Positions 54,625 through 64,000 are shown, counted from the stretch's first letter. The stretch: DNA of 64,000 nt from Betaproteobacteria bacterium MOLA814 (GCA_000496475.1 AYMW01000002.1:715801-779800); one strand, 5' to 3'. Program-made: numbers and translations. Notes: generated from the letters alone by a model not told the origin.

Positions 54625-55032
54625 TTACAGACTTAAAGCCGCAATACCAGCCTTGGCGATTTGTGCGTCTTCATTGGACTTCACGCCGCTGACGCCGACA
54701 GCACCGATACATTGGCCATCTTTCATCACTGGCACACCGCCCTCAAGCATGCCGTTGATGGCAGGGGCACTTAAGAACGATACACGGCCATCGTTGATGA
54801 CTTTTTCATATACTCCAGACTCACGGCAACCCATCGCTGATGTGTGTGCTTTTGAGGCTGCAATATGAGCAGACACAGGTGCCACGTTGTCTAAACGGCT
54901 AAAGCCTAGCATGTTGCCGCCATCGTCAACGACAGCAATGGCGACGCCCCAGCCGTTTTTGACGGCTTCTGCCTCTGCTGCTGCTAATATAAGTTTAACG
55001 TCTGCTAATTCGAGTACTGACTTGTTTTTCAT
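54625..55032 (-). CDS. GlcG/HbpS family protein
   Basis: A 135-residue single-domain protein (former DUF336): VKLILAAAEAEAVKNGWGVAIAVVDDGGNMLGFSRLD, SAHIAASKAHTSA, GGVPVMKDGQCIGAVGVSG. Related proteins bind haem (HbpS) or accompany glycolate and diol utilisation genes (GlcG, PduO C-domain). There is no signal peptide, so it is cytoplasmic. Met at 55032 with GGAAA upstream was chosen over the longer frame. The exact role is unknown; its place at the edge of the acid-sugar island is suggestive. Confidence 0.87.
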   Translation of the reverse strand: MKNKSVLELADVKLILAAAEAEAVKNGWGVAIAVVDDGGNMLGFSRLDNVAPVSAHIAASKAHTSAMGCRESGVYEKVINDGRVSFLSAPAINGMLEGGVPVMKDGQCIGAVGVSGVKSNEDAQIAKAGIAALSL

Positions 55033-55273
55033 GAACTTTCCTTGGTTTAGGGGGTCTGAATATTGTAGGCATGTGAACGACAAAGGCGTAACACCACCAC
55101 ACCAACAAGCATAACGCTGTAATGCCCCAAAAATGCTACTATTGCATACATTACAGTCACATTAACCTCACAGCTTGTGGCGTCAATGGCTTGTATCGGG
55201 CCAGTGCATCACTATTTAGTAAACTGTCTTTACGCTTTGGGACTCCAAAGCACAACATAGGAGAATAAACCTC

Positions 55274-55963
55274 ATGAACCGTCAAGTTGAATCCTTTGGT
55301 AGCTTTGGCGCCAGCGCATCCAACGCGCAGCGCAACAAGGTTTTACGCAACACATATTGGCTGCTGGCTATCAGTTTGCTACCCACCGTGGCTGGCGCCT
55401 GGATTGGCGTATCCACAGGCATTACAGCGGCCTTGAGCGGCATGATGGGCATCGTGGTGTTTTTAGCCGGTGCCTTCGGCTTCATTTACGCCATCAACAA
55501 ATTTAAAAATTCAGCCGCTGGCGTTCCAGTGTTGTTGGGTTTTACGTTCTTCATGGGTTTGATGATTTCACGTCTCATTGCCATGGTGCTTGGTTTCAGC
55601 AATGGCGCTGATTTGGTGATGATGGCTTTCGGTGGTACCGCCGGCGTGTTCTTTGCCATGGCCTCATTGGCCACCGTTGTCAAACGCGACTTAAGCGGCC
55701 TGAACCAGTGGCTCACCATTGGTGTAGTGCTCTTGATTGTCGGCATGTTGATCAACATGTTTGTGGCCAGTTCTACCGGCATGATTGTGTTGTCTATGCT
55801 GGCCGTGGCCATCTTCAGTGCATTTTTGTTGGTCGATATCAAGCGCATCATCGATGGTGGCGAGACCAACTACATCACGGCCACTTTGAGCATTTACCTG
55901 AGCTTGATCAACATTTTCCAAAACTTGTTGATGCTGTTGGGTATTTTTGGCGGCGACGACTAA
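55274..55963 (+). CDS. BAX inhibitor-1/YccA family membrane protein
   Basis: A 229-residue protein with seven hydrophobic helices and the Bax-inhibitor-1 signature: NTYWLLAISLLPTVAGAWIG, PVLLGFTFFMGLMIS, FGGTAGVFFAMASLATVVKRD, FLLVDIKRIIDGGETNYI. YccA regulates the FtsH protease, and other members are calcium-leak channels; the role here is inferred only at family level. AGGAG stands 10 nt upstream. A strong terminator follows, so it is monocistronic. Confidence 0.92.
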   Translation: MNRQVESFGSFGASASNAQRNKVLRNTYWLLAISLLPTVAGAWIGVSTGITAALSGMMGIVVFLAGAFGFIYAINKFKNSAAGVPVLLGFTFFMGLMISRLIAMVLGFSNGADLVMMAFGGTAGVFFAMASLATVVKRDLSGLNQWLTIGVVLLIVGMLINMFVASSTGMIVLSMLAVAIFSAFLLVDIKRIIDGGETNYITATLSIYLSLINIFQNLLMLLGIFGGDD

Positions 55964-55988
55964 GCAACCAGTCTGTCCCTAAATATAA

Positions 55989-56020
55989 AAGCCACTGCGC
56001 ACATGCCCAGTGGCTTTTTT
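55989..56020 (+). terminator. Rho-independent terminator after the BAX-inhibitor gene
   Basis: GCCACTG (55991-55997) pairs with CAGTGGC (56008-56014), followed by six T and preceded by four A, so it may serve both strands. Confidence 0.9.
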
Positions 56021-56064
56021 AATGGCCGGGAGCGTGTGACCATCAGACTTGAACGCCGCTTAGG

Positions 56065-57591
56065 TCACCCCACCAAGTCAAACTGCGCCATGCTTTCAAC
56101 GTGTGCGGTATGGGGAAACATATTCACCACGCCAGCCGCACTGAGCGCGTATAGGCCGCTGTCCACCAAAATACCGGCATCGCGCGCCAAAGTAGCAGGG
56201 TTACAGCTCACGTACACAATGCGTTTAGGAGGCCTCCAACCCGAGCTGGCCATTGCCACAGCACCAACCAGAGCGGTACACAAAGCCATTGCACCGTCGC
56301 GAGGTGGGTCTACCAACCATTTGTCGGCTGTGCCATCGTTGCGCAACACCTCTGGCGTCATTTCAAACAGGTTGCGTGCAGCAAAACCAGTGGTAGCCAC
56401 CGCACCAGCAGGCTTAGACGCTGCAAATAGGGTGTAGTTGTCTTGTGCACGTTTCACCAAGGTCTCGCTGCCCTCCACACCCAGCACGTCGTTGGCTATG
56501 GTGGCCAAAGGCAAACTGAAATTGCCCAAACCACAAAACCAGTCAATGACGCGCTCAGTGGGTAGAACCGCTAGCAACCGCAGCGCTTTACTCACCAGCA
56601 CGTCGTTGATGAACGGGTTGACCTGCGTGAAATCGGCAGGCCTAAAAGGCATGCGAACCCCAAACTCTGTCAGGTCGTAATACAAGTCGCCATCTGACTC
56701 ATCTAGCAGCTTGATAGTGTCCGGGCCTTTGCTTTGCAAGTACCACTGGATTTTTGGCTGCGCTGGGCGCTCGGCACTGGGACCATGTGCAACTGCAAAT
56801 GCACGCAGTTTGGCCATGTCGGCGTCGCTCAATGGCTCTAAATGACGCAACACCATGCCTGTCTGCGTATGCGTACACGCTATTTCAAGCTGGGCCACGC
56901 GTTCCCGTGCATCCATGGACATAAACAGGCTGCGCAAACTAGGCAGCAAGTCACTCACATGGCTGGGCAGTACCGCGCAGCTACTCATATCGGCAACGTA
57001 GCGGCTTTTACGTTCGTGAAAACCAACCAAAACAGTGCCTTTTTTGGCCACATAGCGCACTGACAAGCGTGCCCTAAAACGGTAACCCCACGTGGGCCCC
57101 TCAATGGGGCGCAATAAAAAGTCAGGCTTGCATTTACCCAAGTGCCACAAATTGTCTTCAAGGACACGCTGCTTGATGGCAACTTGCGTGCTGGGTTGCA
57201 AATGCTGCATTTTGCAGCCGCCGCAACTGCCCGCATGCAAGCCAAAGTGAGGGCATTTAGGCGCGGCTACGCGCTGGGACGACGACTCGTGCACTGTCTG
57301 TAGAGAGGCCATTTCATAATGCGCTTTTTTGCGGTGCACTTGTGCACTCACCCACTCACCTGGCAAAGCGCCATCAACGAATACCACTTTACCGTCATCT
57401 GTATGCGCCACACCTTGGGCGTTTAAGTCCATGCTGTGCACGTACAGCCAAGCAACAGGCCGGCTGCCACGCGGTGGCGTCTCAGGACGAGGCTTGGCAG
57501 CCTGTTGTTCGTTGGGGGTAGTTGCTGTTGGCACTTCAGGCACACAGGCAGAAGAAGGGAGCGAGGATGGGGGCGTTGTGTCTGAACTCAT
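56065..57591 (-). CDS. rlmD: 23S rRNA (uracil-1939-C5)-methyltransferase
   Basis: A 508-residue SAM-dependent RNA methyltransferase. A proline-rich N-terminal extension of about 45 residues precedes the TRAM domain ([22 protein letters not shown]). [14 protein letters not shown] plus an upstream Cys bind a 4Fe-4S cluster. The catalytic domain has [35 protein letters not shown] and [12 protein letters not shown] with the nucleophile Cys. It methylates U1939 of 23S rRNA. It lies downstream of nlpD, but a terminator separates them. Confidence 0.92.
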   Translation of the reverse strand: MSSDTTPPSSLPSSACVPEVPTATTPNEQQAAKPRPETPPRGSRPVAWLYVHSMDLNAQGVAHTDDGKVVFVDGALPGEWVSAQVHRKKAHYEMASLQTVHESSSQRVAAPKCPHFGLHAGSCGGCKMQHLQPSTQVAIKQRVLEDNLWHLGKCKPDFLLRPIEGPTWGYRFRARLSVRYVAKKGTVLVGFHERKSRYVADMSSCAVLPSHVSDLLPSLRSLFMSMDARERVAQLEIACTHTQTGMVLRHLEPLSDADMAKLRAFAVAHGPSAERPAQPKIQWYLQSKGPDTIKLLDESDGDLYYDLTEFGVRMPFRPADFTQVNPFINDVLVSKALRLLAVLPTERVIDWFCGLGNFSLPLATIANDVLGVEGSETLVKRAQDNYTLFAASKPAGAVATTGFAARNLFEMTPEVLRNDGTADKWLVDPPRDGAMALCTALVGAVAMASSGWRPPKRIVYVSCNPATLARDAGILVDSGLYALSAAGVVNMFPHTAHVESMAQFDLVG

Positions 57592-57650
57592 CTCGGTATT
57601 GTCGCAGTCTTACACCATGCTTTTAAACATCGCTGGCACATGACAGACGT

Positions 57651-57680
57651 AAAAAAACCGGCACTTGTCGCGGTGCCGGT
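57651..57680 (-). terminator. Rho-independent terminator of the surE-pcm-nlpD run
   Basis: On the minus strand ACCGGCAC pairs with GTGCCGGT around an eight-base loop and is followed by seven T. It lies 21 bp after the nlpD stop. Confidence 0.92.
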
Positions 57681-57700
57681 TGATTGCAAAGACACACAGC

Positions 57701-58525
57701 TTACTTGGGCAAATAATCCGTCGGGTCGACTGGTTTACCCAAACGACGCACCTCAAAGTGCAGCTTGACACGGTCTGCATCGCTGCTGCCCATTTCGGCG
57801 ATGCGCTGACCTTGTTTCACCACTTGATCCTCACGCACCAACAGGGCTTGGTTGTGTGCGTAAGCGGTGAGGTAGGTCGTGTTGTGCTTCAAGATAACCA
57901 AGTTGCCATAGCCACGCAAGCCAGAGCCTGCATACACCACACGCCCGTCAGCCACTGCCATGACAGCATCGCCAGCCTTGCCGCCAATGCCAATACCTTT
58001 GTTGGTAGCTTCGTCGTATTTGGTAACCACATCGCCTTTGGCAGGCCATATAAAAGGGACGCGATCAGCATCGGTAGTCTCTTTTGTTGGCTCCTTAGCC
58101 AGCTCCTTTGCGGGCTCTTGAGAGGACGCTTGACTAGGCTTTACATCGCCTGACTGCACGGGGTTTACCACCACACCGTTGTCGTTGCTGGGTTTGACCG
58201 ATGCAACCGCATTGGTAGGAGGCACCACACGGAGCACTTGCCCCACTTCCAACACATTGGGATTGGACAAGCTGTTCCAACGTGCCAAGTCTTTCCAATC
58301 TTGGCTGTACAAGTTGCCAATACCCCTCAGGGTGTCGCCTGGCTGTACACGGTATTCGCCGGCCTTGACAGGCTCGGCACTGGCGCGCGGCAGCTCTCGT
58401 GTTTCTACCGGTGCGCGCCCAATACGTGACCCGGCACAAGCACCTAGCACCATGGCCAAGCTCACAATCACAAACGTACGGCCCCAAGCGCGCACGCTGG
58501 ACTGACCGGTTCTCGAATTACTCAT
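57701..58525 (-). CDS. nlpD: NlpD-like lipoprotein with LysM and LytM (M23) domains
   Basis: A 274-residue outer-membrane lipoprotein. Lipobox VLGAC (Cys 30), LysM domain (EYRVQPGDTLRGIGNLYSQDWKDLARWN) that binds peptidoglycan, a Lys/Glu-rich linker, then a LytM domain (FIWPAKGDVVTKYD, GNLVILKHNTTYLTAYAHN, LHFEVRRLGKPVDP). The LytM metal ligands are partly replaced, as in NlpD, which activates amidase AmiC at the septum instead of cutting murein. It follows pcm by 70 bp. The rpoS gene that usually comes next is absent here. Confidence 0.9.
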   Translation of the reverse strand: MSNSRTGQSSVRAWGRTFVIVSLAMVLGACAGSRIGRAPVETRELPRASAEPVKAGEYRVQPGDTLRGIGNLYSQDWKDLARWNSLSNPNVLEVGQVLRVVPPTNAVASVKPSNDNGVVVNPVQSGDVKPSQASSQEPAKELAKEPTKETTDADRVPFIWPAKGDVVTKYDEATNKGIGIGGKAGDAVMAVADGRVVYAGSGLRGYGNLVILKHNTTYLTAYAHNQALLVREDQVVKQGQRIAEMGSSDADRVKLHFEVRRLGKPVDPTDYLPK

Positions 58526-58595
58526 ATATATCCTCACCCCTTGTAGCATCAACCATCAACAAATCTACTTCTAATACGAAATTATCACCTAAGTC

Positions 58596-59426
58596 TTACC
58601 CTACCCCCGATTTTAAGGGTACGAATAGTACCGGTTCTAGAACTTGTTTGACTACACCTGTAGAAGTCTTGTCTATCACCACCAAACTTTGCTGCCCACC
58701 AGGCGTTTGTGTGGGGGCCACCAAGCGTCCGCCAACGGCCAGTTGGTCTATCCACGTTTGAGGTACAGACACACCACCAGCAGCAGAAATGATGGCCGCG
58801 TATGGGCCGCCGGCTGGATAACCCGCAAACCCATCGCCGAACAACAAATGAATATTGGGACGCTGCAAACCGCGTAAGTTGGCCCTGGCTTTGTCGTGCA
58901 AGCCCTTCAAGCGCTCCATCGAGTAGACCTCACCAGCGATAAAACTCAACACGGCGGCTTGGTAACCACACCCTGTGCCAATTTCAAGCACACGGCCCAA
59001 TGGCGCCGCCGTGTTCTCTAGCAGCAGCGCCAACATCCGGGCCACCACACTTGGTTTAGAAATGGTTTGTCCCAGACCAATTGGCAAGCTGGTGTCCTCG
59101 TACGCTTGGTTGACCAAGGCGGAGTCAACAAAGCGGTGCCTCTCAACACTGGCCAACGCAGACAACACGGCAGGATGGTCTGTGCCCTGCGCAGCAATGC
59201 GTTGAATCATGCGGTCGCGCACACGGCTGGAATCAAGGCCCATGCCCGTTGGGGTTGGAGCCGCTTTGGCGAACAACCTGTCTTGCGGGCGAACAACCGG
59301 GCGGCTCGCAGCTGCGCTCACTGCGGTTGGCGCGTGTTTGGGTTGCAGCGTTGTGGTAGAGCCCGCCTTGAACGCAGCGGACAACCATGACTTAGGCGCT
59401 GCTTCAATCGGTGGTTTATGAGCCAT
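58596..59426 (-). CDS. pcm: Protein-L-isoaspartate O-methyltransferase
   Basis: A 276-residue SAM-dependent repair enzyme that methylates isoaspartyl residues in aged proteins. The core is standard: GLDSSRVRDRMIQRI, LPIGLGQTISKPSVVARM, VLEIGTGCGYQAAVLS (SAM loop), VYSMERLKGL, FGDGFAGYPAGGPY and LAVGGRLVAP. About 55 N-terminal residues are a non-conserved Ala/Pro-rich extension found in many Burkholderiales forms. It lies 25 bp after surE. Confidence 0.93.
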   Translation of the reverse strand: MAHKPPIEAAPKSWLSAAFKAGSTTTLQPKHAPTAVSAAASRPVVRPQDRLFAKAAPTPTGMGLDSSRVRDRMIQRIAAQGTDHPAVLSALASVERHRFVDSALVNQAYEDTSLPIGLGQTISKPSVVARMLALLLENTAAPLGRVLEIGTGCGYQAAVLSFIAGEVYSMERLKGLHDKARANLRGLQRPNIHLLFGDGFAGYPAGGPYAAIISAAGGVSVPQTWIDQLAVGGRLVAPTQTPGGQQSLVVIDKTSTGVVKQVLEPVLFVPLKSGVG

Positions 59427-59451
59427 GGTGGGGCATTGCCGTTAGGGAGCT

Positions 59452-60219
59452 CTAGCTCAAACTGCTGTGCCACTTGGGCACAGCTTTGTGATTCGTTAGG
59501 TCAACGTGCAGCGGCGTGACGGCCACGCATCCGCGTGCCGTCGCATGAAAGTCGGTACCTTGCTCCGCGTCTCTTGCCAATCCCACTGCGCCTATCCAGT
59601 ACATGGTTTCACCGCGCGGACTGGGCTGCGCAATAACGGGTTGAGCTGCATGGCGCCGGCCCAAGCGAGTCACTTCAATGGGGCCAATATCACCGTAAGG
59701 CAAGTTTGGGATGTTCACATTGAGCAACCAAGGCCAATGCACAGCGTCTTGCGGGCTAGGCTGCAGCTCGGTGGCAATGAGCTGCGCCACAATATCTGCG
59801 GCTTTTTTGGCAGCATCGTCAATATGAGCCCATCCCTTGTCTACCTGGGAGAACGCAACAGCAGGTATGCCAAACAAATAACCCTCCATGGCCGCACCCA
59901 CTGTGCCAGAGTAAATGGTGTCATCGCCCATATTGGCGCCATTGTTGATGCCAGAGACCACCAAGTCAGGCTTGGTCTCAAGCAAACCTGTAAGTGCAAT
60001 ATGCACGCAATCTGCCGGTGTGCCGTTGACATACTGAAACCCATTGGCGCCTTGGTGCACGTACAACGGCGAATGGAGTGTGAGTGAGTTGGACTTGGCG
60101 CTGTTGTTGTGCTCAGGAGCAACCACCATGATGGTGTGACCCAATGTGAGGAGCGCTTGGTGCAGGGCAATCAGGCCGGGGGCGGTGTAACCGTCGTCGT
60201 TGCTAAGCAAAATGTTCAT
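59452..60219 (-). CDS. surE: 5'/3'-nucleotidase SurE
   Basis: A 255-residue metal-dependent phosphatase acting on nucleoside monophosphates and short polyphosphate. [14 protein letters not shown] holds the metal Asp pair, [10 protein letters not shown] the conserved Ser, and [29 protein letters not shown] the metal Asn and active-site loop. It is first in the surE-pcm-nlpD run and divergent from the quinone oxidoreductase gene. Confidence 0.95.
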   Translation of the reverse strand: MNILLSNDDGYTAPGLIALHQALLTLGHTIMVVAPEHNNSAKSNSLTLHSPLYVHQGANGFQYVNGTPADCVHIALTGLLETKPDLVVSGINNGANMGDDTIYSGTVGAAMEGYLFGIPAVAFSQVDKGWAHIDDAAKKAADIVAQLIATELQPSPQDAVHWPWLLNVNIPNLPYGDIGPIEVTRLGRRHAAQPVIAQPSPRGETMYWIGAVGLARDAEQGTDFHATARGCVAVTPLHVDLTNHKAVPKWHSSLS

Positions 60220-60355
60220 AGTAGAAATTGTAGAGCCATTACTAACAAACGGTCACTGCAGCGACACCCTCGCAACACACAACCGACCAACAGCACACTA
60301 TTATGAAACGTTGTAGTGACGCAGTTGTTGTGACGCGCTAAAAAAGGACTAAACC

Positions 60356-61360
60356 ATGCAAGCTTGGCAATGCGATAACCCCACTGGTGTTGACTCTTTG
60401 GTATGGCGAGATCTCCCAGATCCGCAACCAGCAGCCGATGAGGTGGTGGTGGCCATTGCCGCTGCAAGTCTCAATTTTCCAGATATCCTCATGGTACAAA
60501 ACAAGTACCAAATTAAGCCCCCCACACCGTTTGTACCGGGTGCAGAGTTTGCCGGCACCATCACACAAGTGGGCAGTGAGGTCACGCACTTGCAAGTAGG
60601 GCAAGCCGTTGCTTGTTTGGCAGGTACTGGCGCATTTGCCACACACACCGCAGCCAAAGCGGCCATGTGCCTACCGTTACCCCCGGGCTTTCCCATGGCC
60701 GATGCAGCCGCCTTCATCATGGCCTACGCCACCTCTCACCACGCCTTGATTGACAGGGGTCAGGTCAAAGCTGGCGACACCGTGCTCATACTGGGCGCAG
60801 CTGGCGGGGTGGGCAGCTCCGCCATACAAATTGCCAAAGCCAAAGGGGCCTATGTGATTGCGGCGGCCTCCAGCGATGCGAAGTGCCAATTTTGTACCGA
60901 GCTTGGTGCTGATGCCACCATCAATTACACACAGCACACACCCAAGGATGGCCTGCGAGATGCCGTCAAAGCGGCATGCGCCGGCAACAACAGCACAGCG
61001 CCAAATATTGTGTATGACCCTATAGGCGGTGATTACGCCGAACCCGCTTTTCGCTCCATTGCTTGGCGCGGTCGCTACTTGGTAGTGGGCTTTGCCAGCG
61101 GCCCCATACCGGCGTTGCCCTTGAACCTAGCCTTGCTCAAAGGCGCCTCAATCGTGGGCGTGTTTTGGGGTGAGTTCGCCAAACGCGAGCCCACAGCCAA
61201 TGCGGACATGATGGCTGAGTTGTTGCAGTGGGCACAAGCTGGCACCATCAAGCCACCAGTGGCCCAAAGCCTGCCCATGACAGACCTAATGCAAGCGTTC
61301 GACATCATGAGTCAGCGCGGTGTGATGGGGAAACTGGTGTTGACCAACCCCGTCCAATAA
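60356..61360 (+). CDS. NADPH:quinone oxidoreductase-like zinc-free MDR protein
   Basis: A 334-residue medium-chain dehydrogenase without zinc-binding Cys. AASLNFPDILMVQNKYQIKPPTPFVPGAEFAGTI is split here as LNFPDILM and PFVPGAEFAG, followed by GDTVLILGAAGGVGSSAIQIAKA (NADPH loop) and the C-terminal MGKLVLT. The family reduces quinones or enoyl compounds with NADPH. The start has AAGGA 7 nt upstream. It stands alone between surE and the secretion genes. Confidence 0.9.
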   Translation: MQAWQCDNPTGVDSLVWRDLPDPQPAADEVVVAIAAASLNFPDILMVQNKYQIKPPTPFVPGAEFAGTITQVGSEVTHLQVGQAVACLAGTGAFATHTAAKAAMCLPLPPGFPMADAAAFIMAYATSHHALIDRGQVKAGDTVLILGAAGGVGSSAIQIAKAKGAYVIAAASSDAKCQFCTELGADATINYTQHTPKDGLRDAVKAACAGNNSTAPNIVYDPIGGDYAEPAFRSIAWRGRYLVVGFASGPIPALPLNLALLKGASIVGVFWGEFAKREPTANADMMAELLQWAQAGTIKPPVAQSLPMTDLMQAFDIMSQRGVMGKLVLTNPVQ

Positions 61361-61417
61361 CCAAGTGATGGTCATGGTTGTCGCTGCCAAACGAGTCTGA
61401 TTGGCAGCGACCGCCCT

Positions 61418-63202
61418 TTAAAAGCCTCGCTTCAGCTCCACCCAAGCGCGGGTGGCGTCTCTGCTGGTCACCAATTCGGGCTTAGAGCCAATCGGCTGGG
61501 CAATGTGAGCGCTGGCTGACCAATTGTTATTACCCACCCACTTCAAACCAATCCCGGCGCCGCTGAGTGTTGCCGTATTTGTTGCGCCTGAGTTCAATGT
61601 GTTTTTGTTCACGGTGACGCGCGCGCTGTCAGCAAAAACGACGCCTTGCCATTGCCCGCCCATGGCGTTGCCCAACTGGTAGCGCCACTCTGCGGTCACC
61701 ACAGTGCCCTCGTCGCCTGACAACGTACCCGTGTCATAACCACGAACTGTATGCGGTCCGCCTGTACCCATTTTTTGAGACGCGTCCAAATTGGTGCTGG
61801 CCCACTGCCCATCGACGGACAGGTACAAGCCGTTGCGTGCGGTCAGCGTTTGTAAATGGGTCAGTTTTAGCTGCAATTTTGAAAATCGGCCCTGCGTTTT
61901 AGCGTTGGCGGCATCGCTTGCCAGCGCAGCTGCATTGTCGAAACCCACTTGACCAGCCGTCAATCCAACGCTAAAGGCACTCACGCTGTTGCGACTGAGT
62001 GTGTTGCGCGACTGCCCCGACACGGTTATGGACAGGTTGTTCAGCTGCCTGTCGGTGCGCGTTGCGCTGACATCAATACGGTCACGCAACTGCAAGTGGT
62101 CATATTGAACCTGCGCATAAACCTGAACTGGACGACTGCGCAACAGCGGATGTCGAACCCACAGGCTTTGTACCTGCGCGCTGCCATTGGCACTCAAAGA
62201 CGCCAACGGTGAGCCTAGTTTGTAGTTCAGCGCAGAGTAGGCCCCGCCCAAGCGTGTGCCGCGCCCACTGACCAGCGTCTCGTACGAAATACGGCCATAG
62301 TCCATGCCGCTGCCCGCTGTCAGCGCATTGATGCGCAACACGCCCCCGCTGTGAAATGGGTTGATCACGTTCAGGGCCGCACCAACACGCGCTCGTCCCG
62401 TGTACGCATTGCCGTTGTTGTCCACTGTGATGTTGCCAGACACAGCAGGTCCGGGGGCAGTGGTCACCAGCAGGTCTGAGGTGCCTGCCAGTTGACCTGG
62501 CTTTAAGGTCATGGCAGACACAATGCCCGGTATATCGGACAACTGAAGCAAGGCTTCATCTAACGCTGCTTTTCCTATGACTTGACCACTCAGTAGCGAG
62601 GCAATGGTGGCCTCCAGCAATGGCGTGTCAACCAAACTGGTGTTGGTTAAGGTGATGGTGCCAAAGCGTGCTTCGAGCACATTGATGCGAACCACACCAT
62701 CTGCAATCTCTTGGGCTGGAATAATTGCCCGCGCAAGTGGGTAGCCTTGGCTGCGGTAATAGTCAGTGATGCGGGCCACCGCTGCGCTGAGTTCAGCCAG
62801 CGTCAGCGACTGGCCTTGTGCATAGGCCACCAAGGCGGTGAGCGTGTCGGTTGAGAACAGCGTGTTGCCCGTTATCTCAATAACTTTGACCAAGAACGGT
62901 GCGCTTTGAGCAGGGCTGACAATGTCTTGGCCCTCAACAGACAACTCAGTCTCACTGGTCAACGGCGCAAACCCTTCGGAAGGTTGCGCGTCTCGAAGCA
63001 CCGAGCCTGCGGTAGACGCCGTATTGACAGCCGCATTGGCGTTAAAAACAAATGCCGAAATAACCAAAGCGAACGCAGCAATTGCGTGCGTTTTAAACAC
63101 ATTCAAATTGGCACCCGTGTTGTTACTGCGGCGCTCAGCAGCACTCAAATAAGTTGACATGCTCGGCGAGTTGTCTTCAAGACGGTGGGTGGGTGTCGTC
63201 AT
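61418..63202 (-). CDS. Two-partner secretion transporter (FhaC/ShlB/HecB type)
   Basis: A 594-residue outer-membrane protein of the Omp85 superfamily. A long N-terminus contains a signal-like hydrophobic stretch (AIAAFALVISAFVFNANAA), then two POTRA-like domains (VKVIEITGNTLFSTDTLTALV; YPLARAIIPAQEIADGVVRINVLEARFG), then the barrel with the conserved TVRGYDTGTLSGDEG loop. It exports the large exoprotein encoded immediately upstream (35 bp). The first 60 residues before the signal core are long; the true start may be internal (for example Met 15). Confidence 0.9.
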   Translation of the reverse strand: MTTPTHRLEDNSPSMSTYLSAAERRSNNTGANLNVFKTHAIAAFALVISAFVFNANAAVNTASTAGSVLRDAQPSEGFAPLTSETELSVEGQDIVSPAQSAPFLVKVIEITGNTLFSTDTLTALVAYAQGQSLTLAELSAAVARITDYYRSQGYPLARAIIPAQEIADGVVRINVLEARFGTITLTNTSLVDTPLLEATIASLLSGQVIGKAALDEALLQLSDIPGIVSAMTLKPGQLAGTSDLLVTTAPGPAVSGNITVDNNGNAYTGRARVGAALNVINPFHSGGVLRINALTAGSGMDYGRISYETLVSGRGTRLGGAYSALNYKLGSPLASLSANGSAQVQSLWVRHPLLRSRPVQVYAQVQYDHLQLRDRIDVSATRTDRQLNNLSITVSGQSRNTLSRNSVSAFSVGLTAGQVGFDNAAALASDAANAKTQGRFSKLQLKLTHLQTLTARNGLYLSVDGQWASTNLDASQKMGTGGPHTVRGYDTGTLSGDEGTVVTAEWRYQLGNAMGGQWQGVVFADSARVTVNKNTLNSGATNTATLSGAGIGLKWVGNNNWSASAHIAQPIGSKPELVTSRDATRAWVELKRGF

Positions 63203-63237
63203 GGCTGTCCTGTTTTAAAAAATTAAATGCGTTCTTA

Positions 63238-64000
63238 TCAGTCATAGGTGCCTGACAGGGCGGCTGTGATATCAGCACTGGCTATGGAAAATACCGCGCT
63301 AAAGGCAGCCCCACAACCCACTTCTGCGCTGACAGAAGATCCGTTACAAACACCACCATTTGCAGTTTTAGATTTTGCTTGTACTTGGCGCTGGCCCTCA
63401 CCACTGTGCGCTAGAACAGCTGGCGAATTAGGGCTAACGGCCGGTGTTGGCAGTGCAGTGATGCTGGCTGATGGCGTTGTAGCCAGGGTGTTGAAGGTGT
63501 AGTTGCTGGCATCCGCGCCAGTGACGGTGATACCACTGACGTACACCACTTTGGACCCAACGCTGGCGTCAGCGAAATTGGCCGCAGAGTTGAGAATGGT
63601 TAATGCGTCTCCAGCTACCCGGTTGTCGCTGAACGTTACAACAGCTGTAACTGAGCCATCAAAGACTTTGTCAGCAGCCACCGCCGCAACAGTTAGAGGT
63701 CTTTCCATCACCCTGTATGACACATCCGCTATTGATGGCTGGGCAGTAATGGTGTAGTCAGAAGTGATGCCGTGAACGGCGGTCGTAATGCCATCGCCAG
63801 CCGCTGTCGAATATGAAATTGAACCGAGAACTGCCGTACCTGTAGCTCTGATTCCGTTGCTCACGTAGGCAACGTTGGGGTCGTAAAAAGCCAAGGAGTA
63901 GCCGCTGGTATCGGCAGTGACGACGTCCCCGTTGAGTGCGGCTTCGGAGACAAAAGTGATGGAAGAGCCTGTTGCCACCAACAAACCATCGTAGGTTTTG
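63238..64000 (-). CDS. C-terminal part of a YDG/MBG-repeat exoprotein (5' end beyond window)
   Basis: The frame is open to the window end and shows two or more repeat units of the YDG/MBG type found in filamentous-haemagglutinin-like secreted proteins: KTYDG at the right edge, then YRVMERPLTVAAVAADKVFDGS, SVGSKVVYVSGITVTGADASNYTF and a linker. The final 60 residues have Cys in NGGVCNGSSVSAEVGCGAA and end GTYD. It is the likely cargo of the adjacent transporter and would be exported to the surface as an adhesin. No start is assigned because it lies outside. Confidence 0.85.
   Translation of the reverse strand, partial: KTYDGLLVATGSSITFVSEAALNGDVVTADTSGYSLAFYDPNVAYVSNGIRATGTAVLGSISYSTAAGDGITTAVHGITSDYTITAQPSIADVSYRVMERPLTVAAVAADKVFDGSVTAVVTFSDNRVAGDALTILNSAANFADASVGSKVVYVSGITVTGADASNYTFNTLATTPSASITALPTPAVSPNSPAVLAHSGEGQRQVQAKSKTANGGVCNGSSVSAEVGCGAAFSAVFSIASADITAALSGTYD

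Noticed and set aside
1..64000. CRISPR arrays, rRNA operons, insertion sequences
   Set aside because: No regularly spaced repeats, rRNA sequence, transposase motifs or IS-type terminal inverted repeats were seen.

Overview
The window looks like chromosomal DNA from a betaproteobacterium of the order Burkholderiales, most likely Comamonadaceae. This is an inference from gene content: a PHA phasin with PhaR-like sites, FCD-type GntR regulators, TRAP transport, a surE-pcm-nlpD block, and codon use of moderate-to-high GC by eye. No genus is claimed.

Layout. (1) 1-15 kb is housekeeping: a histone-deacetylase-like protein (cut by the window start), phasin, murB, yajQ, a tas-ybaK-plsY-ridA run, an OmpA-type lipoprotein, an acyl-CoA synthetase, an alpha/beta hydrolase, and prfB-pepN-fbp. 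prfB carries the classic programmed +1 frameshift. (2) 15-17.6 kb is sparse: a DJ-1/PfpI protein, a truncated oxidoreductase remnant and a small lipoprotein. (3) 17.6-21.65 kb is a compact integrative element in the 3' end of tRNA-Thr(CGT). It is bounded by 16-bp direct repeats and holds a tyrosine integrase, a zinc-ribbon/HNH-like protein, a SHOCT lipoprotein and a strongly folded non-coding stretch. (4) 22-23.6 kb holds small DUF genes.

(5) 23.6-54.1 kb is a very large sugar-acid catabolic island. It contains an L-idonate/gluconate module (idnD-idnO-gluconokinase), a tetronate module (otnK-otnC, plus denD and a frameshifted ltnD-like gene), and a hexuronate operon. That operon runs GntR - TRAP dctPQM - uxuB - manD - uxaA - Ldh-family - FAH-family, with a divergent SDR and KDG kinase. 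A block of oxidoreductases with a second GntR and a DMT permease follows. Next is a second minus-strand operon (IlvD/Edd dehydratase, two SDRs, FAH hydrolase, denD), then a PLP aminotransferase, an HpcH aldolase and an enolase-superfamily dehydratase. The island also holds decayed pieces of an ABC permease, a TctA carrier and a transketolase, so it has been gaining and losing parts. Expected partners such as uronate isomerase, KDPG aldolase and OtnI are not in the window.

(6) 54.6-64 kb returns to core genes: a GlcG/HbpS-like protein, a BAX-inhibitor-1 homologue, rlmD, surE-pcm-nlpD without rpoS, and a quinone oxidoreductase. It ends in a two-partner secretion system: an FhaC/ShlB-type transporter and the C-terminal part of a YDG-repeat exoprotein that runs off the end.

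The most unusual parts are the roughly 4-kb tRNA-Thr element with its structured non-coding region and unrecognised cargo, and the sugar-acid island with its enzymes of uncertain substrate.
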